Positions 9,861 through 19,277 of a DNA stretch of 64,000 nt are shown piece by piece. Source of the stretch: Pseudogymnoascus destructans (Eukaryota > Ascomycota > Leotiomycetes > Thelebolales > Thelebolaceae). The notes beneath the pieces were generated by a model. The model saw only the letters and a program-made list of their open reading frames with translations. It made no database searches and had not been told where the DNA came from. The translations under genes and the position numbers were made by a program. The stretch spans positions 62,001 to 126,000 of the forward strand of contig NW_020167547.1 of assembly GCF_001641265.1 (NCBI RefSeq), read 5' to 3'. How positions within the stretch are numbered: position 1 is the first letter of the stretch; each line of letters begins with the position of its first letter.

Positions 9861-10443
9861 GCCCCCTTACGTAGTTCGTAGGAAAGTGATAAAAATGAAG
9901 TAACAGGTCAGCAAACTCGATATCACCAAGGAAACCTCCTTCCTCCCATCGCCCTTCCTTCCTCAAACCGACTCCGATGAATCGCGGGAGTAAGCCAGGG
10001 TTGCGGGGGCGACCAACTGGGTCATTTTCTTCTGTCCTTAATGGACAGAGTTGAAGACTCAGTGTTGGACCGGCTTCTTGCTGCATTCGGTATTGCCACC
10101 GAACGCTTTTCCTGTCGTCGTAGCGGTGTTGCTGCTGTTCGATTCTCACCGCAGCCCCCTGTCGTCGATATATCTCATCGACAAACACCCTCACCAGCAC
10201 CAGCTGTATACAAACCATTGTGGCTCCTCTCGGCCGCGATTCGAGCGCCAAGAGCAGCCCCAAAAGTAGATCGCTGAGGGTACTGAGGGCTTGACGCCCC
10301 CAAAAATCTCCGCCTGCATCGGGCTTGCGCTTGCGACGTACGGCTTTTGCCTAGGCGGCGAACGGCCCCGTCTGCCAGACGGCAGTCCTTCGCGGAGATC
10401 ACTGTCTCCTTCCGCTTGCGGGGGGAATGGAGATTCGGGGCCC
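9861..10443 (-). other. copia 3' untranslated region with polypurine tract
   Basis: Between the RT stop and the 3' LTR. The minus-strand sequence ending AAGGGGGC directly before the LTR is the likely polypurine tract. ORFs on both strands here overlap the LTR or lack recognisable motifs, and I do not call them. Confidence 0.6.
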
Positions 10444-12273
10444 CTATAGGGCCTTTTGCACCAGGTATCCCCGGATGCAGCGCATGAACGCTGGGAGCGG
10501 CAGCGGCTTCGTGAGAACGTCGGCTGGCATATCCGCTGTTGAAACGTAATCGATTTTCATCTTGCCAAAGGCAATCAGCTGTCGTACGTAGTGATAACGG
10601 ACGTCGATGTGCTTCGTCCTCTGATGAGACATTGGATCTGAAGCGATCGCCAGACTGGCTTGGTTGTCGCCGAAGATCTGGACCTGGCGACTGCATCCAC
10701 CGAGAAGCTTTTGTCGGCCGATTTCCTGGAGGAGCGTGCGAAGCCACTGGCCTTGCTTGCTTGCTTCGCAAAGGGCGATATATTCGGCTTCAGTGGTGGA
10801 CGTCGCGACACATCGTTGCTTCGCCGAAGTCCAACTTATCGGCCCTATATTCAACATGAATATATGACCCGACACCGATTGTCGGTCAGTGTGGTCGCCT
10901 GCGTAATCCGAGTCGCTGTAGCCGCGTAGATAGGGGGGCATATCGCCCCCTATTCCTCCGAAGGAAAGTCGTAAGCTCCTGGTCTTCTTTAGGTAGCGTA
11001 GGGCGTGAAGAACTCCGTTCCAATTCCGTACTGTAGGCCTGGAACAGTTCTGGCTGAGCTGCCCCCAGGCATACGCGATATCGGGGCGCGTGCAGACTGC
11101 AACCCAAGCCAAGGATCCAACGCCCCGTTGATACAGGTGTTGATCGGCTTCAGGCTCACTGCCATCGCCCTTGAGGAGCGCTGCGCGATCAGTCGTCGCA
11201 GGAGTCGAGCACGGGGCTGCTTGCTCAAGCCGGAAGCGCCTGACGATCTCGTCGATATATCCTTCTTGATCCAAGAATATTCGACGATACTTGCGGTCCC
11301 GCGTCACCCTGATACCAAGTATCATATTAACTTCGCCAAGGTCCTTGATCTTCCAGCGTCCCTGGATCCCTTTGACGACACGATCGATATCTGACGGATC
11401 CTTGCTCATGATCAACATATCATCAACGTACAGACCCACCAGTATCCTTCGATCAGCTGTCGTGAAGACACTTGGTTCGCTGAAAATTGGCTGGAAACCC
11501 AGCCCACCGAGGCCTTTGCAGGCCTCAATGTACCACTCTCTCCCAGACTGCTTCAATCCGTAGAGCGACTTCCGTAGCCGTAGGACATAGCCCTCCGGAC
11601 AATATAAACCTTCAGGAGGCCTCATATAGACCTCCGCATGTAGGTCTGAGCGTGGATACGCGCTTACGACATCGATTTGCCGAATATCCATGTCCTCGTA
11701 GGCTCCAATCGCCAGGAGGAGTCGAAGAGACTCAGCCCGAATTGTCGGTGAGAATGTCTCAAGGTAATCGTCGCCAGGGACTTGACCGAAGCCCTGGGCG
11801 ACAAGTCTTGCCTTGAATCGGTCAAGAAGGCCAGTGGGCGTGTATTTGACATTGAACACCCAGCGGCAACCCAGAACTCTCTTTCCTTTCGGTAGCTTCG
11901 CACGCTCCCAAGTCCCGAGCGACTGGAGCTGTGCGAGCTCTTCCTGGACAGCGAGAGTCCAGTCTGCACCATGTTCTGGATCGTTGACAGCCTCTGGGTA
12001 TTTGTCCGGGACTAGCAGTTTGGCAGGTATAGCGTACGACGCCTCAAACGCCTCCTCGAACGGCCTCGTTGGTCGTCGCTCTCTATCGCTTCGCCGGACG
12101 CTAAAATCCTCAGCAGGAGAGCTTTCCTCAAGAGTCTCCGCCTCCGTGAGGAGTTGGTCGGTCGCAGATCCGGAGTCGTCTTCTTCTTCTGGGAGGCCAG
12201 TAGATTCGTCGTTTTCAGCGTTAGGGGCCTTGTCCTCGTCCCGCTCTATCGACTGGACCGGTGGTAGCGGCAC
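10444..12273 (-). CDS. copia reverse transcriptase and RNase H
   Basis: A 609-residue ORF. RVT_2 motifs are present: 'ARLVAQGFGQ', 'QIDVVSAYPRSDLHAEVYM', and the catalytic 'LYVDDMLIM'. RNase H shows 'YSDSDYAGD' and 'TTEAEYIAL', then 'DNQASLAIA' with the usual C-terminal 'HIDVRYHYVR'. The frame stays open upstream of 12273 into the integrase end, so the annotated start is only the first Met. In intact relatives this is continuous with integrase. Here a frameshift near 12306 separates them. Confidence 0.9.
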   Translation of the reverse strand: MPLPPVQSIERDEDKAPNAENDESTGLPEEEDDSGSATDQLLTEAETLEESSPAEDFSVRRSDRERRPTRPFEEAFEASYAIPAKLLVPDKYPEAVNDPEHGADWTLAVQEELAQLQSLGTWERAKLPKGKRVLGCRWVFNVKYTPTGLLDRFKARLVAQGFGQVPGDDYLETFSPTIRAESLRLLLAIGAYEDMDIRQIDVVSAYPRSDLHAEVYMRPPEGLYCPEGYVLRLRKSLYGLKQSGREWYIEACKGLGGLGFQPIFSEPSVFTTADRRILVGLYVDDMLIMSKDPSDIDRVVKGIQGRWKIKDLGEVNMILGIRVTRDRKYRRIFLDQEGYIDEIVRRFRLEQAAPCSTPATTDRAALLKGDGSEPEADQHLYQRGVGSLAWVAVCTRPDIAYAWGQLSQNCSRPTVRNWNGVLHALRYLKKTRSLRLSFGGIGGDMPPYLRGYSDSDYAGDHTDRQSVSGHIFMLNIGPISWTSAKQRCVATSTTEAEYIALCEASKQGQWLRTLLQEIGRQKLLGGCSRQVQIFGDNQASLAIASDPMSHQRTKHIDVRYHYVRQLIAFGKMKIDYVSTADMPADVLTKPLPLPAFMRCIRGYLVQKAL

Positions 12274-12305
12274 TATAGGGTGCAGTAACCCTTCACTGCT
12301 CCGTG

Positions 12306-13433
12306 TTACCCCCTGGATAGGGGTTGCATTTCCTGATCAGGCAAATCGCTGACTAGAATATCATCATCAGCATCGTGCAGGCCCCCTATCAGAGTACTGT
12401 TCTGATGGCTTCGCCGATCAACAGCCTCTATAGAAGGCTCCCTCTCGAGGTAGGCCTCCATGGGGTCAAACCCCACATCCTCAATAGGCCCCTCGTTATA
12501 ATTGTCAAGATCAAGCCGTTGATCTTCGACAAACCTCACTGAGGTCGCGATTATAATCCGATTGCCAACCGGGTCATATAATCGGTACTGTTTCGAGGTT
12601 GCCATATAGCCAACCAGTGCAGTCCGTATCGCGTTAGGCGCGAGCTTGTCACCGTTCCTCTGTTCTTTTGAGAGGTTTGCGTATGCGACGCAACCCCAGA
12701 CACGGAGGTGGGCTACAGACGGCTTCTTGCCGCTGTACGCCTCTTCTGGCGATTTGCCCTCAGGCCCGATTGGCAGCCTGTTCCGTAGATAGGAGGCTGC
12801 CATCACCGCCTCAGCCCAGAGCTTTGTAGGTAGGCGCGCGTAGGCGAGCATCGCCCTGATTAGGGCCACCAAGGCCCGATTCAGTCGCTCAGAAACTCCA
12901 TTCTGATACGACGTATACGGCGTTGTAAACTCGAACAGAATGCCCTGGGAACTTCCGAGGTCCCGTTCGAGGGCCTTGTATTCGCTGCCGTTGTCGCAGC
13001 GTACGACTTTGATCTTTCGGCCAGTCTCAAGCTCAACGCGAGCCCTAAACTCTGTAAAAATTGCCCGTAGCTGCCCTGTCGACTTCATGACATAGACCCA
13101 AGTCTTCCGTGTGTAGTCGTCTGTAAATGTCACAAAATAGACGTTGTCTCCGCCAAGTGACGGCGTCCGGTACGGCCCCCAGATATCGCTGTGGATCCTG
13201 TTGAGGGGGGCCGTTGCATGCTCTGATGCCTTCCGATTGATAACCTGCGTACTCTTGTTGAGTAGGCATTCCCTACACGAGTCCGCAAGGTCACCAATTA
13301 GCCCTGGCAGTCCGTCAACTGCTGTATGGGCCAGCCTCAAACTCCTTGAGCTCAGGTGCCCGAAGCGCCGATGCCAAAGCATGGCTTCCTTTGGTGACAT
13401 CGCCACTGCGCGCAGCGCAGTGACGGCGCCTTC
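12306..13433 (-). CDS. copia integrase with GAG-pre-integrase domain
   Basis: Same frame as the upstream gag-protease ORF, from which it is divided by one TAG (13434-13436). The pre-integrase zinc region is 'WHRRFGHLSSRSL' to 'CRECLLNK'. The integrase core has 'HSDIWGPYRTPSLGG', 'CDNGSEY' and 'TPYTSYQNGVSERLNRAL', giving the D, D and E of the catalytic triad. The frame closes at 12306 ('QPLSRG' stop), while the RT-frame sequence is already readable across the junction. Confidence 0.9.
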   Translation of the reverse strand, partial: EGAVTALRAVAMSPKEAMLWHRRFGHLSSRSLRLAHTAVDGLPGLIGDLADSCRECLLNKSTQVINRKASEHATAPLNRIHSDIWGPYRTPSLGGDNVYFVTFTDDYTRKTWVYVMKSTGQLRAIFTEFRARVELETGRKIKVVRCDNGSEYKALERDLGSSQGILFEFTTPYTSYQNGVSERLNRALVALIRAMLAYARLPTKLWAEAVMAASYLRNRLPIGPEGKSPEEAYSGKKPSVAHLRVWGCVAYANLSKEQRNGDKLAPNAIRTALVGYMATSKQYRLYDPVGNRIIIATSVRFVEDQRLDLDNYNEGPIEDVGFDPMEAYLEREPSIEAVDRRSHQNSTLIGGLHDADDDILVSDLPDQEMQPLSRG

Positions 13434-14819
13434 CTAGGTGCCGTCGAGGACGTAAGAGCGTCCAATTCGATCGGCTACGCCGATAACTTCCCCCCTAAGC
13501 TCAAGGAGCATCTTGCCGCCACTGGTCGTCCTTGTCATGATCCCCCTGTCCTGGAGATGGGAGACCGAGACGAGGCTTCCAGCGAGCTTCGGTACGTGCA
13601 GCACTTCATGAAGCTGAATACGACGTTTGCTGCCCTTGACAGTTATTTCGAAGCTGACAGTCCCTTCGGCGACAGCCTGGATTTCCATCCCGTTGGCCAA
13701 TCTGACCGGAATCGGCTTGTCTAGGGCAATATAGTCAACGAACGCCTCTTTGGCGTACGTCATATGGCGGGAGCAGCCCGAGTCCATAATCCAAGCCTTG
13801 CTTTGGGCTTGGACGTCGCTAACCCATCGGGTATCGACGCCACAGAGTTTGTCAACTGCGGCGATCCAGGATGTCTCAGTAGTAGGAGCGGCTTGGATGC
13901 TGGCAGTGTTTGCCTCCTCCGGTAGAGGCGGTGATAACCCCTTTCCACCGCCAGGGGCAGCGAGAGGTCCAGTCGATGGCCCTGCTGTCTTTGGCTCTCC
14001 TCTCTTCTTCGCGTTGCAGTCCTGGCGAATATGTCCAGACTTCCCGCAGTGATAGCACGTACGGGTGTCTTTCTGAGAGGACTTGCCTCCGCTGCCCCGT
14101 CCACCCCCTTTGCCCCTTGTACTTCCAGTATCCGTAGAGGCTTGCCGGGCAGATTCGGTGACCGACTTTGAAACCTTGGTCTGTTCCTCAATATCGACAA
14201 ACTGGTCGATGATGTCTTGGTAATCTGTGATTTTTGCCGCCCTGATCTGGGCGCTAGCAATGTCATATTTGCTGCCACGGCTTCTCATAATCGCCAGGAG
14301 CCGGCTGACCTTCCTCGAGTCCGAGGGCCTGTCTTCTGGCTCTATCGCTGCGATGTCGTCCTGGAGCTGGTTTAACATCGTGGCGATGTCAAATACCGGT
14401 GTAGACGCTGGCGGAAGGTAGCTCCCGAAGGCCTCGTTTTTTAAGTCCAGCTGCTGCAGCCCGTCGCGGGCGTGCATTTTCTTGAGCTTGTCCCAGACCT
14501 CCCTGGCTGTCGAGAGACCTATAACCCGGTTGACAATCGACGGGATGCAACTTTCTAGGATGATCCTCCTAGCCCTGTTGTCGCGGAGGAAAGCGAGCTG
14601 TTCTTCGCGTGTAGCGGCAGCCTCCTCAGTTTCTTCCTTTTTTGGCTTGTCCAGCTCATATTCGAGCGTGAACTTGTTGTCGATAGCGCTCCAAACCTTC
14701 CTGTCGATAAGCTCGATCTGGATCTGGAGGGCCCAATTCCGATAGTTCGGACCAGACAGCTTCTGGATCCGGGACCTCTCGATGTGTTCCGACTCCATTT
14801 TTTTGTGAGCCGTTATCAC
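13434..14819 (-). CDS. copia gag and aspartic protease
   Basis: 461 residues ending in TAG. The N-terminal capsid-like region of the UBN2/DUF4219 class has 'LSGPNYRNWALQIQIEL' and 'IILESCIPSIVNRVIG'. The CCHC knuckle is 'CYHCGKSGHIRQDC' near residue 255. The protease active site 'WIMDSGCSRHMTY' lies near 345. Downstream sequence continues in the same frame after the single TAG ('LDGT' stop 'EGAVTALRAV'), so the element could use stop readthrough or be a one-base mutant. Confidence 0.9.
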   Translation of the reverse strand: MITAHKKMESEHIERSRIQKLSGPNYRNWALQIQIELIDRKVWSAIDNKFTLEYELDKPKKEETEEAAATREEQLAFLRDNRARRIILESCIPSIVNRVIGLSTAREVWDKLKKMHARDGLQQLDLKNEAFGSYLPPASTPVFDIATMLNQLQDDIAAIEPEDRPSDSRKVSRLLAIMRSRGSKYDIASAQIRAAKITDYQDIIDQFVDIEEQTKVSKSVTESARQASTDTGSTRGKGGGRGSGGKSSQKDTRTCYHCGKSGHIRQDCNAKKRGEPKTAGPSTGPLAAPGGGKGLSPPLPEEANTASIQAAPTTETSWIAAVDKLCGVDTRWVSDVQAQSKAWIMDSGCSRHMTYAKEAFVDYIALDKPIPVRLANGMEIQAVAEGTVSFEITVKGSKRRIQLHEVLHVPKLAGSLVSVSHLQDRGIMTRTTSGGKMLLELRGEVIGVADRIGRSYVLDGT

Positions 14820-14974
14820 TTTCCGGCTTGTGGAGCTGAACTGCCGCAGCCAAGTCGATGGCTTACTTTGCGGGCTTCTTTAGACTGAGTATTACCGGTG
14901 GGTAGCTCAGGCTCTCACTTTATCGATGTGAGACTTCGGAATCAATTCTTTGGTTCAAATGCGAGGCTTCCTGA

Positions 14975-14994
14975 GCGTCGCCGGGCTCATAACC
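14975..14994 (-). other. copia primer-binding site (half-tRNA type)
   Basis: Immediately inside the 5' LTR, the minus strand reads GGTTATGAGCCCGG. Its complement CCGGGCTCATAACC resembles the anticodon-arm 5' half of initiator tRNA-Met (loop CTCATAA). Drosophila copia is known to prime from such a tRNA fragment. This is my recognition of the loop, not an alignment to this genome's tRNA. Confidence 0.6.
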
Positions 14995-15328
14995 TGTTGG
15001 TGGAAGGCCCGAAATATCGCGACCGCGCGCAAATCGTGCGGTGTGTTTGGTGACCGGACCTTTGAGCTTTTGCGCAACGGGCAGGAAAACTCGACAATAG
15101 ACTACAGTATATAGAATGAATAGATCAATTGAATTACTACACTACCTATGGAGCCTACGTATTATTTATGTCTTTTCGGAGGGCCTACCCAAATGCCCTG
15201 AGTAACAGAAGGGTTTGGGCCTGAAACCCAATGCGCCGGAGTTCCGAGGCAATCTGCTCACGCCAAGCGCCAATCGGGGAGCCCGACGATTGCACTGGGG
15301 AAAAGCTCCCATTCTCTTTCCCTCAACA
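14995..15328 (-). repeat. copia 5' LTR
   Basis: 334 bp, TGTTG...CAACA, followed by the GAAAG target duplication. Confidence 0.95.
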
Positions 15329-15442
15329 GAAAGGGACCTCACGTGGTGGCACGTGATGGCCTTCCTTACAGCACGTCCCCATACCCTTCGGGAGGTCTTA
15401 GGGCCGCGGGCTACACCCATGTCCCGCTAGACGTAAATAAAT

Positions 15443-15468
15443 ATCATCATCATCATCATCATCATCAT
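15443..15468. repeat. ATC microsatellite
   Basis: Eight consecutive ATC triplets between the solo LTR and the 61-bp repeat copy at 15478-15538. Confidence 0.9.
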
Positions 15469-15687
15469 AGGCGAGTTGAATACTGTAGTCTTTTTGGCTC
15501 AGTGGGATGTAGCGTGAGCGTAACCATACATCATTACAAAATATGACCACATCCCAAAATGAAGCATGTACGACAGTCAATGGAAGATGGCTATTGTCAA
15601 TACTAGAGAAATTGCAAGCAAGCAGCATCATTTGTCATTAGCGGAAATAATAAAGCCTAGCATTATCACATCACACGTGAATTTCTT

Positions 15688-15750
15688 TTCCGCCACTTCC
15701 AACCTTCCCCCCTTTCTTTTTCCGCCACTTCCAACCTTCCCCCCTTTCTC
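15688..15750. repeat. ~32-bp tandem duplication 3' of the oxidase gene
   Basis: Two adjacent copies of a pyrimidine-rich unit containing CCGCCACTTCCAACCTTCCC. It lies about 45 bp beyond the stop codon of the multicopper oxidase gene and may fall in its 3' UTR. Confidence 0.8.
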
Positions 15751-15793
15751 TTCTCGGCAACATCATTCTGACTACCTGCTTCTATCTGAAAGC

Positions 15794-17978
15794 TCAAGGG
15801 TGTTCATTGCCAACTGTACCATCCTCCCAGTCACTAAGAGGGAAGTACTCAACGACCTCCGGAGGGTGCGTCTCATTCCCAACAACACTCCCTCCAAAAG
15901 TAAGGTACCCTTCCACACCTGGCTTATCAATCAATGAGAGCACTTCAGTCTGGTTCCCCATGACCCAGGCCTGTAATAAACGTGTTAGTAACTTTTCTAC
16001 AGGACCAATTATCCATAAAAAGTTTAAAACTCACAGTGTTCATGCCCCAAACCATATGAGGTAGAAGATGACAGTGAATCATCCAAACACCTGGATGATC
16101 AATCCTAAGTCTCCAGGCCCTCCATGCCGAGAGTGTGCCATTTGGTGATTTTCCCCCGTACATATATAGGTTTGTGGTACTATCCAAAGATTAGTGTTCA
16201 TGTTTCTGGTAATGCTCTCACCCAATGAATGCCCCAGAATACTGGAAGGTAGAGGAATTCGGGGACATGGACGGGGATACATACTCTCTCCTAATGGGAT
16301 GTCCTATAGAACTGCGCCATCTTGCCTCGTTCTCCTCGCGATTGTATACACCCTCTCCAGAACCCAAATCCCAATAATGGGCCCCATGAGCGTGCCATGG
16401 GTGCGTCTCTGTCCCACCACCCGCAGAGCCGGTGCCTTGAACCACAATCTCAATCACCTCTCCTATGTCTGCTGGGAAAGCATACGTCACCGGGTCCAAA
16501 CCATCATGCTGGAGAGCGCGTTCCATGGATGGCCAGTTCGAACCGCCATCTTTGTACAGACTGACAAGATAAGGCTCGTGCACAAGACCTTCATTCCAGG
16601 TGTGGCCATTTATCGTGTAGAGCAGGCCACCGCCTGGAATATCGAGGTGAGATGTGATATTGACTCTCCGAGTCACTTCTTCTGCGGTTGGGAAATCAAG
16701 TGCATTGTGTGATGCGGCAGGGTGTTTTGAATTGTTGTAGGGGCGAAGTGAGTACTCTAGCCAGTAAGGGTCCGATGGTGGTAAGGTGATGGGATCAGAA
16801 GCTGGAGGATAAACTGCAGGGGTGGTATCGGTGTGAGGAGGGCCATAGTTGAGGACCGCGAACGAGCGGGTAGGGGGTCCAAATTCGCGACTCTCCAGTT
16901 GTATGTAGTAATATTGCTTTTCTGGCCTTTTAAGAGTGTCGAGGAGGAAACTGAACCGTTGGCCTGGACTGATTTGCATAAATGGGGTCTCAAACTTGTC
17001 GGTATAGGCTCTATTCATTGTTAATTCCATTGGCAGACATGATAAACTGAGGAGACATACCCATCAGCTTCAATCACTTGGAGAGTCTCATGGCCCTCGA
17101 TGGCCAGAATGTCAAACGATAAGCCAGTTCCGCCAATAAGTCTCACTCTGTAAGTTTTCCCGGGTTCAACGTCGATGACGGACAACTCATCGTCGCATCG
17201 CTTGCCTATCTCCGATGAGACAATACCACCTCCTTTCCCGTTGATAAGTACCATTTCCTGGGCCCTTTCGTATTCCATAGGGACGGCAAGTAATGCGTGC
17301 TCAATAAATTCATCTGTATCCGGGAAGACATCTTGTAGGAAGACGATAAGATCATCATGGTAGTGGTACGGGGGTTTATCTTTATCCTCAATCTGTCATA
17401 TATCAGTACAAGAAAGAATCGACTTAAGCGAATAGAAAAGTGTTCCTTACAATTAACGGACCCGTAGCAGAGATAGCCTGGAGACCGACGTGCGAATGGT
17501 AAAAATATGTTCCCGCAAAACCAATTGGCACGTAAAGCTCATAATCAAAGAAATGGTTAGGAGGAATTGGCCATTGGGCGGCCTGAGGAGTTCCATCAGA
17601 GAATGGGGCTGTTGCCATTGTGAGGCCATGCCAATGCTGTTTGATAGTTAGTTGAAAGTGGCTACTAATTCTCCATATCCGGAGTGGGCAGAAGGAATCT
17701 GCGCGGAATCTTACCATCGTAAGGTTCTGATGAGCAATATCATTGTACACTCTAATCCAAACTGTCTGGCCTTCCGTGAATCTGAGGGCAGGCCCTGGAC
17801 TCGTGCCATTGACAAGCAAGATTTCCTTCTCTGGCACGCAAGACTGTTTTCTCATCTCTTCGGTTACTCTGAGGACACCATCTGGGATAAAACCATCACC
17901 ATGAGTCGTTGTAGCGGCCACTCCGATCAACCCTGCCGCGAGAACAGATATACATGGGAGGAAGAAACGCATCTTCAA
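15794..17978 (-). CDS. secreted ascorbate-oxidase-like multicopper oxidase
   Basis: Six exons fit GT-AG rules: 17978-17715, 17636-17451, 17392-17061, 17010-16222, 16179-16035, 15970-15794, giving 630 residues with no internal stop. A hydrophobic N-terminal signal peptide of about 22 residues predicts secretion. All copper-ligand blocks are present: HWHG (about residue 89), HSHVG (about 136), HPWHAHG (about 462) and HCHLLPHMVWGM (about 560), the last with an axial Met. The family couples one-electron oxidation of phenols or ascorbate to reduction of O2 to water. The block order and 'MIHCHLLPHMVWGM' ending favour the fungal ascorbate-oxidase type over classic laccases. It is divergent to the P450 gene. 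A role in oxidative coupling of a secondary metabolite is inference. Confidence 0.9.
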
Positions 17979-18058
17979 ACTTCCAATGAATGGGAGGTGT
18001 TCTTAGAGAATTTGAGAAGATTTGAGCAGATAAAGAACGCAGTGCAACAAATCAAGGC

Positions 18059-18065
18059 TTATATA
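18059..18065 (-). promoter_or_regulatory. TATA box of the multicopper oxidase gene
   Basis: Minus-strand GGTATATAAGCC, 81 bases upstream of the chosen ATG at 17978. The spacing fits a fungal TATA promoter with a short leader and supports the chosen start. Confidence 0.5.
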
Positions 18066-18069
18066 CCTT

Positions 18070-19277
18070 TTCCTTGCATTTTGCTACAAGACACAACCTA
18101 TCCGACTCCCGATGTTAGAACCAAAAACACATGCACGCGGACAACTTGTGCTGGGGGGTAAGAACCAGTATACCTGACACGATCCGTTCCAAGACAGGAG
18201 TATACTGTAGTTACGAGGGAAGTAGATCCCGACATTTTCATCCTACGTCTGTAAAAATCTTATTCGTTTACGATTCACGAGGCCGATTACTCGTGCGGCC
18301 CAAACGTCCGAGTAGGGGAACTCGCGCAGAAACGTGCGGCCGACTGAGATTCAAATCGAAGGGTATAATTGGCTACGTATCAGTCTGCGGGCACGAGATC
18401 CCTAAGGTGACTTTTGGAGCCTAGCGTATGGCTTAAGTCTCAACCTGAGTGTTGCTGAGACCTGGGATCACTGCCGCATCCGTTATCTTCAGTTCCACCT
18501 TAGCTAACATACGCAACTCCATTCCCTAGAGAACAAATCCCTTTTCATCACCTGCAGATCTGGGTTACACTTCAGCTTTGTTTAGGTACGCCATGAAGTA
18601 TTCATACTCATGCATCTTGATCCAGAATTTGCTGATAGTTTTGGCTCAGCTCATGAGACATTCTGGGGGCTTTTTTTCCCGTGGGTCTCACTACATTATA
18701 CTACGAAACCTAGCAATCATACCCTAAATTGTTGTGTGACTGGAACGTAACATAACGTTTGCAGCGGAGGATTTTAATTATGCTAGGTGAAAGCCTCAAG
18801 CTTTGCCTTTCCGAGACACAAGTCCAAAAAGGTTAAGTTGCACGCTCCTAGCTCGGACGGTTGTTTACCCTAACTAACCCCTGAAGCATCGTCGTTCCCA
18901 TTTAGTATCACGCTAGAGTACAGTTACACTAAACTTCCCTTTTTGGATAATTCCTTCCTATCTAAGAAGTCCTCGCTAAGTCGTACTCTACTTTCGTAGC
19001 TCTCCCAGAAGGTACCCACGGTGGGGATTCAGCCCAACTTTATGTGCCCGCTCGGGATGCTGACCCGATTAACGGATGGGGACAATTCTTGGTGTTTACC
19101 GGTACCCTGACACACCCCAAACCCAAAGCACCCAAAGCACGTGAGAAGGTGGTCGCAGCCAGATTTTGAGGGAGCAAGTTACCCACTGTCTGTATCAACG
19201 GCTACTCCAAGAACTTGAACTGGTTCAACCCTCGATTGTTCTCACGTTGTCTCAACGTTCGACCGTCAATCGCCATT
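18070..19277. other. 1.2-kb divergent intergenic region
   Basis: Lies between the oxidase (-) and the P450 (+). No gene, RNA or transposon motif recognised. It would contain the promoters of both genes. Confidence 0.5.

Larger units (their letters stand above)
9527..15328 (-). mobile_element. complete Ty1/copia element, minus orientation, recent insertion
   Basis: The 334-bp LTRs (9527-9860 and 14995-15328) begin TGTTGG and end CAACA. I see one mismatch between them. A perfect 5-bp duplication GAAAG flanks the element (9522-9526 and 15329-15333). Internal order on the minus strand: primer site, gag-protease, integrase, RT-RNase H, 3' UTR, polypurine tract (AAGGGGGC next to the LTR at 9861). 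This is typical copia order, with integrase before RT. The near-identical LTRs indicate a young insertion, yet the coding region has an in-frame stop and a frameshift. Confidence 0.95.
9326..15370. mobile_element. solo LTR of gypsy family X, split by a copia element
   Basis: The LTR halves are 9326-9526 and 15329-15370. The outer ends are TGTAAG and CTTCCTTACA, flanked by a perfect GCACG duplication (9321-9325 and 15371-15375). Removing the copia element and one copy of its own duplication restores an LTR of about 238 bp, close to the 234-bp copy at 1632. It formed by LTR-LTR recombination before the copia element arrived. Confidence 0.9.

Noticed and set aside
9790..10263. 157-codon minus ORF near the copia 3' end
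   Set aside because: Overlaps the LTR and polypurine tract and has no motif; a chance ORF in the 3' UTR.
14896..14970. tRNA-like segment in the copia leader (TAGCTCAGG and GGTTCAAAT resembling A and B boxes)
   Set aside because: No acceptor-stem pairing and the arm spacing is wrong; it is probably leader sequence of the element.
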